Source of the DNA: Caballeronia sp. GAFFF1 | GTDB lineage: Bacteria; Pseudomonadota; Gammaproteobacteria; Burkholderiales; Burkholderiaceae | Assembly: GCF_023630705.1 (NCBI RefSeq) | Contig: NZ_JALQEM010000037.1 | Span: 124,001 to 188,000 of the forward strand | Direction of reading: 5' to 3' | DNA length: 64,000 nucleotides | Part shown: piece after piece, positions 53,250-62,168 of the stretch | Numbering within the stretch: the stretch's first letter is position 1 | How the letters are laid out: the number at the start of each line of letters is the position of its first letter | Notes under the pieces: generated by a model | The model's database searches: none | What the model was told of the DNA's origin: nothing | What the model saw: only the letters and a program-made list of their open reading frames with translations | Program-made: the position numbers and the translations under genes

Positions 53250-53942
53250 ATGGGTATTGGCGCCACTCGCGACGCCTTGTCGCAGATCTTTTATCAGCGC
53301 TGCTTCTGGTTGTTCGTCGTGTTGCTCGTTCTCATCGGCGCGGTCTCGTTCGTGCCTTCGAGCGACTACGGGCGACTACTGCTGAACGGTGTCAACATGT
53401 TTCTTCTGATCGCGACGATCGCAGCAGTTGGGCGGACGACGCGGTCGTTCGTCGTCGCGGTGTTACTCGCCGTTCCCGCGGTATGGTTCCAGTATCTCGG
53501 CCTTTGGCACGATAGCGACACCGACTTGGCACGATCGTGGATGTTAAGCGCCGTCATGTATTCGATGAGCACCGCATATCTGCTCCGCTACGTTTTTCGG
53601 CCAAGAATCATGACGCAGGACAAGTTGTTCGGTGCTGCCGCTGCGTATCTCCTCATTGGTGTGCTCTGGGCGTACCTGTACGCGACCATCGGATTCTTCT
53701 ACTCAAATTCGTACATGATCGTCGGACAACCGGGGCGACTGGTTTATGCCGATGCCCTGTACCTGAGCATAACCGTACTCACTAGTACTGGCTTCGGCGA
53801 CATAACGCCGCTCACGCGCCAGGCACGCGGGCTATGCATGATTGAGCAGATCACCGGAGCTTTGTTCGTCGCGATACTCATCGCTCGCTTGGCGGGAGTT
53901 TATCCGCCTCGAGAAAGTTTCGTTGACGACGGGAAGCCGTAG
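53250..53942 (+). CDS. Potassium-channel family membrane protein
   Basis: 230 residues from ATG 53250. About five or six hydrophobic segments are present: 15-35, 45-62, 66-84, 96-112, 125-148 and the final one near 200-217. The selectivity filter TSTGFGDITP lies at about 184-193, before the last helix. The TxTGFGD form fits K+ channels. There is no cytoplasmic RCK or cyclic-nucleotide domain. An in-frame codon 141 bases upstream is rejected because it adds a hydrophilic, His/Cys-rich lead. It likely sets membrane potential or K+ flux under stress; no partner subunit is visible. Confidence 0.85.
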   Translation: MGIGATRDALSQIFYQRCFWLFVVLLVLIGAVSFVPSSDYGRLLLNGVNMFLLIATIAAVGRTTRSFVVAVLLAVPAVWFQYLGLWHDSDTDLARSWMLSAVMYSMSTAYLLRYVFRPRIMTQDKLFGAAAAYLLIGVLWAYLYATIGFFYSNSYMIVGQPGRLVYADALYLSITVLTSTGFGDITPLTRQARGLCMIEQITGALFVAILIARLAGVYPPRESFVDDGKP

Positions 53943-54093
53943 GCGGTCAACGATGAAGCCTCGCGCGCGCCGACTGCTACTGTACATGGAAGACGGACGC
54001 GATTTGCAACATGCGCCTAAAAATGCGGGATAACGCCAGCGCCGGGCGATTAATCCGACTATGGTGCCCAGTTGTCTGCTCCGGAGACCGGTC

Positions 54094-54771
54094 ATGCGCA
54101 AACTCATCATGGGCATCGTCGAATTCCGCGAAAACATGCTCCCGCAATATGCAGAGCAGTTCAGTAAGCTCGCTCTGGCTCAGGCACCCGATGCACTGTT
54201 CGTCACGTGCTCGGATAGCCGGGTCGTGCCGGACCTTCTTGCATCTACTCACCCAGGCTCTCTTTTTACGATGCGTAACGTCGGCAACCTAATACCACCG
54301 GCGACCGCGGAGGGTGCCTCGACTGGCGACCTTTCAGAGGCGGCGGCGATCGAGTACGCGGTGTTGGTGCTGAAAGTCGCGAATATTGTCGTGTGCGGGC
54401 ATTCCGAGTGTGGTGCGATGAAAGCCGTCTGTGCACGCAATCCGAAGGTGCAGGCGCCGAATCTCGATAAATGGCTGCACCACGCTAACGCTGCGGCGTT
54501 TCGCCTGGAGCACGAAGGCCCGCTCAACGCCCAGCTAAAGCCGCACGACCAGTTGTCGCAGATCAATGTCCTCATGCAGATCGAGCACTTGATGAGCTAT
54601 CCGATCGTTCGCCAGCAGGTCGCCGCTAGGGCGCTCATTCTGAGCGGTTGGTGGTTCGACATTGCGACGGGTGAGATGCATGCATATGAGCGGGAGAGTC
54701 GCTCATTCGAAGTAATCGATCGTGCGCTGGCGGAACGGCTCGCTGCACGCCTCGCCTCGCGTGCGCGGTGA
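54094..54771 (+). CDS. Beta-class carbonic anhydrase
   Basis: 225 residues from ATG 54094, with GGAGA upstream. Zinc ligands and the catalytic dyad are visible: CSDSR at 39-43 (Cys39, Asp41, Arg43) and CGHSECGAM with His103 and Cys106. It interconverts CO2 and bicarbonate in the cytoplasm. It lies between a potassium channel and a lipoprotein/antiporter pair, a group that could serve pH and ion homeostasis, though no operon is evident because gaps exceed 150 bases. Confidence 0.92.
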   Translation: MRKLIMGIVEFRENMLPQYAEQFSKLALAQAPDALFVTCSDSRVVPDLLASTHPGSLFTMRNVGNLIPPATAEGASTGDLSEAAAIEYAVLVLKVANIVVCGHSECGAMKAVCARNPKVQAPNLDKWLHHANAAAFRLEHEGPLNAQLKPHDQLSQINVLMQIEHLMSYPIVRQQVAARALILSGWWFDIATGEMHAYERESRSFEVIDRALAERLAARLASRAR

Positions 54772-55237
54772 TGCAGAACCGCTTCGACGGCGTCCGGCAA
54801 CGTGTGACATCTGACGCCAGCGACGGCTCATTGTGCTCGGTTGCGCCACCGAACGAACAGGTGCAGCAGCCACGGGATACATCGTGGCGACGGGAACCTG
54901 CAAGTGGCGGAGATTCGGTTTTGCCGCCGAGCGCGTCGACGATTGTTGCAAGAACGAACAGTCAGTTGTTCGTGGCCCGCTTGCCGCGAAGTTCCGTCGT
55001 GGCATCCTTGTCTTCTACGTAGGAGCGTGAGAAGAGCTAGGCAACTGTAAGCGCGCTCTTGCGCGCGCCGCGATGTCAAGGTATCCGTGTCACAAGACTG
55101 CAGCAGGATCATGGTTCCCCGCGGCGTTCATCAGATAACGACAATCATTCGATCCGTGCGACGGTTTGCTGCGTCAGTGCGCGAACACAGACAGTACCTC
55201 AGCGCACATCGGTCATCTGGCAATACCGGAGGGTTTC
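54772..55237. other. Intergenic, no gene recognised
   Basis: Only short Arg-rich frames. The lipoprotein promoter is presumably near the 3' end. Confidence 0.4.
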
Positions 55238-55630
55238 ATGCGCACTCATGTTCTGCTTGCTGTGCTAGTTGCAACCGTTGTTGTGATGGGGTGCAACACC
55301 CCGCCCATCCCGCCAGGCAAGCCGGTCGATATCCCCACGGCGCTGGAGAACGTCCTCAAAGGCCTTTGCGACTTCAAGCAGACGGAGGCGAAACACGCGC
55401 GCAACTATGCCGCGACAATCGACAGCGTGACCGTGGAACTCGACCTGACCGTCGATGGCGCGCAGGAACCTCCTGTCGCAGTAGCTCCCGACATCAAATT
55501 CATTCCAACCGTCAGCTATGGGCACATTATCACGGCGAATACGGGGAGCCGGTTGATTGTCACGCTGAAAAACGTGAACGAATCTGCGATGGATTGCAGT
55601 GCCTCGGGGCCGACGAATGGAGTGAAGTAG
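55238..55630 (+). CDS. Lipoprotein of unknown function
   Basis: 130 residues from ATG 55238, behind GGAGG. A lipoprotein signal peptide ends in VVVMGC (lipobox, Cys19), so the mature protein is lipid-anchored in the envelope. The mature part reads IPTALENVLKGLCDFKQTEA and VTVELDLTVDGAQEPP, and ends with a Cys-containing stretch. No family is recognised. It lies 31 bases before the antiporter gene and probably shares its transcript. Confidence 0.7.
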   Translation: MRTHVLLAVLVATVVVMGCNTPPIPPGKPVDIPTALENVLKGLCDFKQTEAKHARNYAATIDSVTVELDLTVDGAQEPPVAVAPDIKFIPTVSYGHIITANTGSRLIVTLKNVNESAMDCSASGPTNGVK

Positions 55631-55661
55631 TCACTCAGATAAAGGTGGATTGGAGGCGCGC

Positions 55662-56834
55662 ATGTCGAAGTTGTTGATTGACATACTGATCTTTCTTGCC
55701 GCGGCACTCGTCACCGTACCGGTCATGGTCCGTCTGGGCTTCGGCGCGGTGCTCGGCTACTTGCTGGCAGGGGTGTTGATTGGTCCTTGGGCGTTGCAAC
55801 TGATCACCGACGTCGACTCGATCCTGCATTTCTCCGAGTTGGGCATCGTGCTGATGATGTTCGTGATCGGCCTCGAAATGAGGGTTGACGCTTTATGGGC
55901 CATGCGCCGCACCATCTTCGGCTACGGCGCCATGCAGATGACCGTGTGTGCCGCGGCGTTGCTAGCGATCTTCATGCTCCTCGGATTGTCGTGGCGGATT
56001 GCGATGACGGGCGGACTTGCGCTCTCGCTGTCATCGACGGCAATGGTGATGTCCGAGCTTCAAGAGCGCAAGTCGATGGACACGCCGACGGGCCGCGCCG
56101 GCTTCGGGATCCTGCTCTTCCAAGACATGGCAGCCATCCCGCTCATTGCGCTGCTGCCGTTGCTCGGCCCGACCGTCCCCACCCCGGTGGCACAGCCCGG
56201 CTGGCTCACGGCCCTAAAGGCGCTCGCCATGTTGGCCGCGATTGCGCTGGCGGGCCGCTACCTGCTGCACGTCGTCTTGCAACTCATCCGGAGCACCGGC
56301 GTTCCCGAGATCTTCACGGCATTCGCGCTTTTCTGGATTATCAGCATTGCGTTGCTGATGCAAAGCGTGCATCTGTCGATGTCGCTGGGTGCGTTCGTCG
56401 CAGGCGTGCTGCTCGCCGATTCGGATTATCGCCACGAAGTCGAGGTCGACATGGCGCCGTTCAAGGGTCTGCTGCTCGGTCTGTTTTTCATTGCCGTGGG
56501 CATGTCTATGGATTTCAGCGTGTTGACGCGCGAGCCGGTGCGCGTTGCGGTGCTGGTCGTGGCGGTGGTCGGCATCAAGACGATCGCGCAATGGTTTCTG
56601 GCGAACCGGTTCGAGGTGCCGGCCTCGCAGCGCGGCTACTTTGCCATTCTGCTGTCGCAAGGCGGCGAGTTTGCGTTTGTGGTGATGGCCGCTTCGCTGA
56701 CTGCGCGTGTCATCGACCAGCGTCAGGCGTCGCTGGTCACGCTGGTCGTCGCGCTCTCGATGGCCACGACGCCGCTCTTGCTGCTCGTTCAGCGCCGTCT
56801 ACGCAGCGCCCATGCGCCGGCCGGAACGAGTTGA
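55662..56834 (+). CDS. CPA2-family cation:proton antiporter (KefB/KefC-like, no RCK domain)
   Basis: 390 residues with about 12 predicted membrane segments. Typical segments are GAVLGYLLAGVLIGP, GIVLMMFVIGLEM, LSLSSTAMVMSEL, GILLFQDMAAIPLIAL (the ion-binding QD) and LLGLFFIAVGMSM. Full KefB/KefC proteins carry a C-terminal TrkA-N domain of about 200 residues, which is absent here. ATG 55662 is chosen for TTGGAGG upstream. It exchanges K+ or Na+ for protons across the inner membrane. A lipoprotein precedes it and an AI-2E permease follows. Confidence 0.88.
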   Translation: MSKLLIDILIFLAAALVTVPVMVRLGFGAVLGYLLAGVLIGPWALQLITDVDSILHFSELGIVLMMFVIGLEMRVDALWAMRRTIFGYGAMQMTVCAAALLAIFMLLGLSWRIAMTGGLALSLSSTAMVMSELQERKSMDTPTGRAGFGILLFQDMAAIPLIALLPLLGPTVPTPVAQPGWLTALKALAMLAAIALAGRYLLHVVLQLIRSTGVPEIFTAFALFWIISIALLMQSVHLSMSLGAFVAGVLLADSDYRHEVEVDMAPFKGLLLGLFFIAVGMSMDFSVLTREPVRVAVLVVAVVGIKTIAQWFLANRFEVPASQRGYFAILLSQGGEFAFVVMAASLTARVIDQRQASLVTLVVALSMATTPLLLLVQRRLRSAHAPAGTS

Positions 56835-56956
56835 TGCACGCGCCGAGCCCGAATCGATGTACGCATAAGGGCGAGCGCATCTTTTAGTGGAAGTGGGTCC
56901 CAGGCAAGCGGTTTGCCGTCCGAACAAGCGGCGGCAAGCTGCGAGGAGGCATTGAG

Positions 56957-58057
56957 ATGCTATCGCCGATTACCGAACGCATGCTCTCCAGAGAAATGCT
57001 CGACGTCCTGATTCGTGCGGGACTCATTGCCGTTCTCGCCGTCTTTTCTTTCCGCGTGTTTGTTCCGTTCCTCGACCTGATGGTCTGGGCGTTGATTCTC
57101 GCGGTGACGCTGTATCCGCTTCAGGTGCGGCTTCGCGGTCCGCTGGCCGGCAAGGACGGCCTCATTGCCACGTTGATCGTCTTCGTCGCTTTCGTCGTCG
57201 TTCTTGTACCGACGTATCTGCTCGGCGTCGCGGTGGCCAGTTCGATCGAGCGCGGCATGGCCGTTTTCAGGAGCGGCAGCTTCATGATACCGCCGCCCGC
57301 CGAATCGGTGGCCACATGGCCGCTCGTGGGGCAGCGGGTATTCGACTTCTGGACGCAGGCTTCGACGGATCTGTCCGGTCTCGCGACGAAGTTCGCGCCT
57401 CAGCTCAAGCAAGCCGGCCTCGCGGTGCTCGGCACGGTCACCGGACTGGGCGCCGGGCTGCTCGTCTTCTTTGTGGCGCTGATCGTCGCGGGCATCTTCA
57501 TGGCGCACGGCGAAGAAGGTCATCAGAGCGCGATACGGATCGCCTCCCGTATTTCCGGCCCGGACAACGGCCGGGAGATCGCGGAACTTTGCACGGCCAC
57601 GATTCGGGCCGTGGCGCAAGGCGTCGTCGGTATCGCGTTCATCCAGATGCTGCTGATCGGCATCGCGTTCGTCGTCATGGGCATCCCCGGCGCGGGTCTG
57701 CTCGCGCTCGCCGTGCTGCTGATCGGAATCATGCAGCTGCCCGCGACGTTGATTACGGTTCCCGTCATCATTTTCGTGATTGTCACGAGCGGCGTCAGTA
57801 CCGGAACGATCGTGTTCTCCGTCTATGTTTTCGTCGCCGGCCTCGCGGATAACGTGCTCAAGCCGCTGTTGCTCGGACGTGGCGTTGCCGTGCCGATGCC
57901 CGTGGTGCTGATCGGCGCGCTCGGCGGCATGGTGACGGGCGGGGTGATCGGCCTGTTCATCGGTCCCGTGATGCTCGCGGTGGCTTACAAGCTGTTTTGG
58001 CGTTGGGTGAATGACCAGCCGGGCCCGGATACGCTGACAGAGCGGAACCGGTCCTGA
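56957..58057 (+). CDS. AI-2E / PerM-family membrane transporter
   Basis: 366 residues with about eight membrane segments and the usual large loop between segments 3 and 4. Seen are FVPFLDLMVWALILAVTLYP at the start, LAVLLIGIMQLPATLITVPV and the C-terminal ALGGMVTGGVIGLFIGPV. GAGGAGG lies before ATG 56957. Family members export the signal AI-2, exchange Na+/H+, or have unknown cargo, so the substrate is open. It lies 22 bases upstream of the efflux outer-membrane gene and probably leads that operon. Confidence 0.88.
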   Translation: MLSPITERMLSREMLDVLIRAGLIAVLAVFSFRVFVPFLDLMVWALILAVTLYPLQVRLRGPLAGKDGLIATLIVFVAFVVVLVPTYLLGVAVASSIERGMAVFRSGSFMIPPPAESVATWPLVGQRVFDFWTQASTDLSGLATKFAPQLKQAGLAVLGTVTGLGAGLLVFFVALIVAGIFMAHGEEGHQSAIRIASRISGPDNGREIAELCTATIRAVAQGVVGIAFIQMLLIGIAFVVMGIPGAGLLALAVLLIGIMQLPATLITVPVIIFVIVTSGVSTGTIVFSVYVFVAGLADNVLKPLLLGRGVAVPMPVVLIGALGGMVTGGVIGLFIGPVMLAVAYKLFWRWVNDQPGPDTLTERNRS

Positions 58058-58079
58058 AGGCTGCAGCGCGGACGAGGCC

Positions 58080-59636
58080 ATGTCACCTTCAATGTCCCCA
58101 TGCGGGATGCCACGTCTGCGCCTGGCGGGCTGCGTCGTCGCGTGCATTGCGGGGTGCATGAGCGGCTGCATGCACGTGGGCCCCGACTTTCACCCGCAAC
58201 AAGAGGAATGGAGCGGGCGCTGGAGCAGCGCGACGCTCGGGACGGTCACGCAACAGGCAGCGCAGCCCGATATCCGCGAATGGTGGACGATCTTCGGCGA
58301 CGAGACCATCGGGCATCTCATCGCACTGGCGGATGCGGGCAATGGCGATCTGAAGATCGCGGGTCTGCGCGTGATCGAAGCGCGCGCGCAACTCGGCATC
58401 GCGCTCGCGGGACGCTATCCTCAGGTACAGCAGGCGAGTGCCGAGGTGCTCGCCTCGGCGCGCAAGCGGTCGGACGGGTTCAATACGCGCTCGGGCGTCT
58501 ATCTGCAGTATGGCGCGGGCTTCGTCGTCGGATGGGAACTCGACTTCTGGGGGCGTTTCGCCCGCGCGATCGAGTCGGCCGACGCGGCGTTCTTTGCCGC
58601 GCAGGCGAACCGCGAAGCCGCTCTCGTCCTGTTGCACGCGCAGGTCGCCGATACCTATTTCACGCTGCGCACCGCCGAAGCGCGCCTGCGCATTGCGCGC
58701 GAGAACGGGCAGTTGCAGCGGCGCAGCTACGACATCGCGCAGAAGCTCTTCAAAGCCGGCGAGACGGATGAGCTGGACCTCCAGCAGGCGAAGACGCAAT
58801 ATCTGGGCACACTGAGCAGCATCCCTGATCTCGAGAGCCAGATCGTCCTCGCGCGCCACGCGCTGTCGATGCTGCTGGGACGTCCGCCCGGACCGCTGCC
58901 GGAACTCGATGCGTCGTCCGGCAAGGAAGGCGTGATTCCGCTCGTGGACCGCGCCGTGCTGCAGGACGTGCCCGCCGAACTTCTGTTGCGTCGCCCGGAC
59001 GTCCGTGCCGCCGAGTATCAGATGGCGGCTCAGTCGGCGCTCATCGGCGTCGCGAAAGCCGATTTGTATCCATCGGTGTCGTTGCTCGGCACGCTCGTCT
59101 GGAGCGCGAGCTCGCTCACGGGATCGCCGAATACGCTGGCTGTCGCGGCCGGCCCGAGCGTCGTCTGGAACGTGTTCGATCACGGCAGGATCACGAACAA
59201 CGTGCGCGTCCAGGACGCCCGCTTGCAGCAGTTGACGGTCACATACCAGAACACGGTGCGCGAAGCCGCGCGCGAAGCCGACGATGCCGCGACCGCGCTC
59301 CTCGCCGCGTTGCGGCGCGACAGCATCCTGAACGACGCACAAGGCGCGGCGCGGCGTTCGCTTACACTCGCCAATACCGTCTACCGTGAAGGGTATTCGG
59401 ACTTCCAGCGCGTGCTCGATGCACAGCGTGCGCTCTTCGCACAGCAGGACGCGTATGTCGTCAACCGGCGCAACGCGGCGGGCAGCCTGATCGCGCTTTA
59501 CAAGGCGCTGGGCGGCGGCTGGATCACGCGGCAGCCGCTCGTCGATGCCGCGACGCGCCAACAGATGCAGCGACGCACCGACTGGGGCGACTTGCTGAAC
59601 GAGGTGGACGGCACGTCTGAAGGAGCGTCGCGATGA
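58080..59636 (+). CDS. RND/MFS-type efflux outer-membrane lipoprotein (NodT family)
   Basis: 518 residues of a TolC-like trimeric channel subunit. The lipoprotein signal ends AGCMSGC (lipobox), followed by MHVGPDFHPQ. The two homologous outer-membrane-efflux repeats are seen, with ARAQLGIALAGRYPQVQ and SVYLQYGAGFVVGWELDFWG-like strands in the first and RRPDVRAAEYQMAAQSALIG and EGYSDFQRVLDAQRAL in the second. It is co-transcribed with the HlyD adaptor (4-base ATGA overlap) and the DUF2955 protein. Together they form a tripartite exporter. Confidence 0.92.
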   Translation: MSPSMSPCGMPRLRLAGCVVACIAGCMSGCMHVGPDFHPQQEEWSGRWSSATLGTVTQQAAQPDIREWWTIFGDETIGHLIALADAGNGDLKIAGLRVIEARAQLGIALAGRYPQVQQASAEVLASARKRSDGFNTRSGVYLQYGAGFVVGWELDFWGRFARAIESADAAFFAAQANREAALVLLHAQVADTYFTLRTAEARLRIARENGQLQRRSYDIAQKLFKAGETDELDLQQAKTQYLGTLSSIPDLESQIVLARHALSMLLGRPPGPLPELDASSGKEGVIPLVDRAVLQDVPAELLLRRPDVRAAEYQMAAQSALIGVAKADLYPSVSLLGTLVWSASSLTGSPNTLAVAAGPSVVWNVFDHGRITNNVRVQDARLQQLTVTYQNTVREAAREADDAATALLAALRRDSILNDAQGAARRSLTLANTVYREGYSDFQRVLDAQRALFAQQDAYVVNRRNAAGSLIALYKALGGGWITRQPLVDAATRQQMQRRTDWGDLLNEVDGTSEGASR

Positions 59637-60778
59637 GCGAAACGTCCGAGCCGACCCGGGCCGCGCCGGCGCAGACGCCGTCGCAAGCGCCGCCGCTGGC
59701 GCCGGCCGCCGATCCGTCGGGCAGTGCGGTGAAGTGGGTCGTCGCGCTGATCGTACTGAGCCTGATCTGGTATCTGCTCGCCGACCGCTTCACGCCCTAC
59801 ACGCACCAGGCGCGCGTGCAGGCGTATGTCGTGCCTGTCGCGGCCGAAGTCTCGGGCCGCGTGACGCGCGTGCTGGTCCGTGACAACCAGGAGGTCAACG
59901 CGGGCGACGTCCTGTTCGAGATCGACACCGAGCAATATCGCATCGCCGCCGACCGGGCGCGCTCGGAGCTCGAAACCATGCGCCGCCAGATCGGCGCGGG
60001 CACGGCCGGAATCGATTCGGCGCGCGCATCGTTGCGTGCGGCGGTCGCGAACGAGGTCAAGGCGCGGCAGGACAGCGAGCGGCTCGAAAGGCTCTATCGC
60101 GAGGACGAGGGCACGATCTCGCTGCGGCGGCTCGAAGTCGCGCGTGCCACCTACGAGCAGGCGCAAAGTCAGGTCGCGGCGGCGCGTGCCGAAGTCGAGC
60201 GCGCACGGGAGCAGCAAGGCGGCGTCGAAGCGGAGAACGCGCAGTTGCGCAGCGCCGCGGCCGCGGTCGAGAAGGCGGAGCTCGATTTGACCAACACGCG
60301 CATCACGGCGCGCACGGGCGGCGTCATCACGGATCTCGGCACCGAAGTCGGCCAGTTCGCGGCGGCGGGCAAGCCCGTCATGACGCTGATCGCAATCCGC
60401 GACGTCTGGATCAGCGCGGACATGACCGAAAACAATCTGGGCCATCTGAGACCAGGCACCCGCGTCGCCATTGCGCTGGATGCGCTGCCCGGTGACGTCT
60501 TCGAAGGGCGAGTGCGCAGCATCGGCTATGGCGTGAGCGTGGGACAGGACGCGCCGCCCGGCAGCCTGCCGACGGTGCAGAACAGCCGCGACTGGCTGCG
60601 TCCCGCACAACGCTTCCCGGTAATCGTCGAGTTCGATCCGGGCGAGCGCGCGCGTCTTTCCAATATCCGTGTGGGCGGACAGGCCGAGGTCATGGCGTTT
60701 CCGAGTCAGCGCAATCCCCTCAATCCGCTCGGCCGCGCTTTCTTGCGTGCGATGAGCTGGATCTCCTACATCTACTGA
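59633..60778 (+). CDS. HlyD/EmrA-type membrane-fusion protein
   Basis: 381 residues. A Pro/Ala-rich cytoplasmic lead (1-32), one transmembrane segment (about 33-50, KWVVALIVLSLIWYLLADRF), a lipoyl-like domain split around a long coiled-coil hairpin (with VPVAAEVSGRVTRVLVRDNQ and DLTNTRITARTGGVITDLGT), and a beta-barrel ending. It bridges the inner-membrane DUF2955 protein and the outer-membrane channel. It overlaps both neighbours (ATGA and TGATG), so it is tightly coupled in the operon. Confidence 0.92.
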   Translation: MSETSEPTRAAPAQTPSQAPPLAPAADPSGSAVKWVVALIVLSLIWYLLADRFTPYTHQARVQAYVVPVAAEVSGRVTRVLVRDNQEVNAGDVLFEIDTEQYRIAADRARSELETMRRQIGAGTAGIDSARASLRAAVANEVKARQDSERLERLYREDEGTISLRRLEVARATYEQAQSQVAAARAEVERAREQQGGVEAENAQLRSAAAAVEKAELDLTNTRITARTGGVITDLGTEVGQFAAAGKPVMTLIAIRDVWISADMTENNLGHLRPGTRVAIALDALPGDVFEGRVRSIGYGVSVGQDAPPGSLPTVQNSRDWLRPAQRFPVIVEFDPGERARLSNIRVGGQAEVMAFPSQRNPLNPLGRAFLRAMSWISYIY

Positions 60779-61785
60779 TGACGGCCATGCAAACCGGCCT
60801 CCGGCTGCGCGGCCGACGCACGCTGCGCATGGCGACCGGCACGGCGCTGTGTCTCGCGATCAGCTTCGCGCTGGATCTGCCGATTCCCGTGATCGCGCCA
60901 GTGTTCGCCGTCTTTCTGCTCGCCACGCAAACCCGGCCGATGCCGCTCAAGGCAGGCGTGATGCTGAGTCTCGTCGTGATGCTCACTACGGGCAGCGGCC
61001 TTTTACTGGTCCCGCTGCTCAGGCATTACGCGATCGCCGGCGTGTTGCTCGTCGGCCTGCTGCTGTTTCTCGCGTTCCGCTACGGCTTGAGCGGTGGCAA
61101 CAATCTCGTCGCGACCTTCCTCGTGGCCGGACTCACGATGATTTCCGCCGCGGGCACGGCCGACTTTCAGGTGGCTACGACTGTGGTCGGCGCGTTGGTG
61201 AAGGGGCTCCTACTCGCCGTGCTGGTTTCGGCGCTCGTGCACGCGCTGTTTCCCAATACGGCGGACGCGCGCCCGCAGCGTGCCGCGCAGGCCATGCCTG
61301 CCGACCGGGCGGCGATGTTCGCGCTGCGTGCCGCGCTCGTGGTCATGCCGGCATATCTGCTCGCGATGACCGACCCGGCGAGCTATATGCCGGTCATCAT
61401 GAAGTCCGTCAGCCTCGGCCAACAGAGTTGCACGGCGACGGCCCGTAACGCGGCGCGCGAGCTCGTCGGCTCGACGCTCTTCGGCGGCCTGCTCGCAATC
61501 GCGTTCTGGTTCGCGCTCAAGCTCTCCGTGAACCTGTGGATGTTTTTCCTGTGGATGCTGCTCTTCGGCCTGCTCGTCGGGTGCAGGCTTTACCGCATCG
61601 CTTCGACCCGGTACTCGCCAGGCTTTTGGACCAGCAGTCTCGTCACGATGATCATCCTGCTGGGCCAGTCGGTGCAGGACAGCGTGGCTGGAAAGGACGT
61701 CTACACCGCGTTTGCCGTGCGCATGGGGCTTTTTCTCGCGGTCACGCTCTATGCGTACCTGATGTTGATGCTGTTCGATCGATAA
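60778..61785 (+). CDS. DUF2955 inner-membrane protein of an efflux system (FUSC-like)
   Basis: 335 residues with two sets of about five membrane segments, as in the FUSC/AaeB-like aromatic-acid exporters. Seen are GTALCLAISFALDLPIPVIA, VFAVFLLATQTRPMP and the second-half copy LFGGLLAIAFWFALKLSVNL. DUF2955 proteins are about this length and occur with HlyD and NodT partners. Start overlaps the stop of the HlyD gene by one base. Likely exports aromatic or weak organic acids; the cargo is inferred by family only. Confidence 0.85.
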   Translation: MTAMQTGLRLRGRRTLRMATGTALCLAISFALDLPIPVIAPVFAVFLLATQTRPMPLKAGVMLSLVVMLTTGSGLLLVPLLRHYAIAGVLLVGLLLFLAFRYGLSGGNNLVATFLVAGLTMISAAGTADFQVATTVVGALVKGLLLAVLVSALVHALFPNTADARPQRAAQAMPADRAAMFALRAALVVMPAYLLAMTDPASYMPVIMKSVSLGQQSCTATARNAARELVGSTLFGGLLAIAFWFALKLSVNLWMFFLWMLLFGLLVGCRLYRIASTRYSPGFWTSSLVTMIILLGQSVQDSVAGKDVYTAFAVRMGLFLAVTLYAYLMLMLFDR

Positions 61786-62168
61786 AGGAAAGAAGTCATC
61801 TTGGACCTTGCCGCGATCGCGCTATCGGGGGCCGCCGACCCGAACGCCCTAACGCCGCGTCGCCGGCGTAAGACCGATGGAGACCTATCTGCGGAACGAG
61901 GCGATGTAAGCGACGAGATCAAATACGTAAGGTGGGTTTGTTTGGTGCCAACACAGGACGCTCGCGTGAATCGGCGGTTGACCACCCAGCGACCTTCCAA
62001 GTCCGCCCGCGTCCTGACATTCGGCGATTGGTCGCGTCGGACACTCAAACACTCGTAACACCCGATCGGCCGCTGTTATCCGTCGCTGGAGCGCTACCTT
62101 CAGGGAATATTCGGGCCGCGGTGGTCTCCCTGGTACCGGTTTTCAGGCGACCCACGGAGTCCGTCGGC
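61786..62168. other. Intergenic between convergent efflux operon and porin
   Basis: The efflux operon and the porin converge here. No terminator hairpin with a T run was recognised and no gene is seen. Confidence 0.4.

Noticed and set aside
55895..56887. 330-codon frame inside the antiporter gene
   Set aside because: A high-GC shadow: Arg/His/Ala-rich and overlapping a clear CPA2 antiporter in another frame.
56960..58171. 403-codon minus-strand frame across the AI-2E permease
   Set aside because: Composition (Arg, His, Asp repeats) is that of an antisense shadow of a membrane-protein gene.
58089..59561. 490-codon minus-strand frame across the outer-membrane efflux gene
   Set aside because: Antisense shadow; the plus-strand frame has the lipobox and channel repeats.
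59498..60610. 370-codon minus-strand frame across the HlyD adaptor gene
   Set aside because: Antisense shadow; no family features and strongly Arg-biased.
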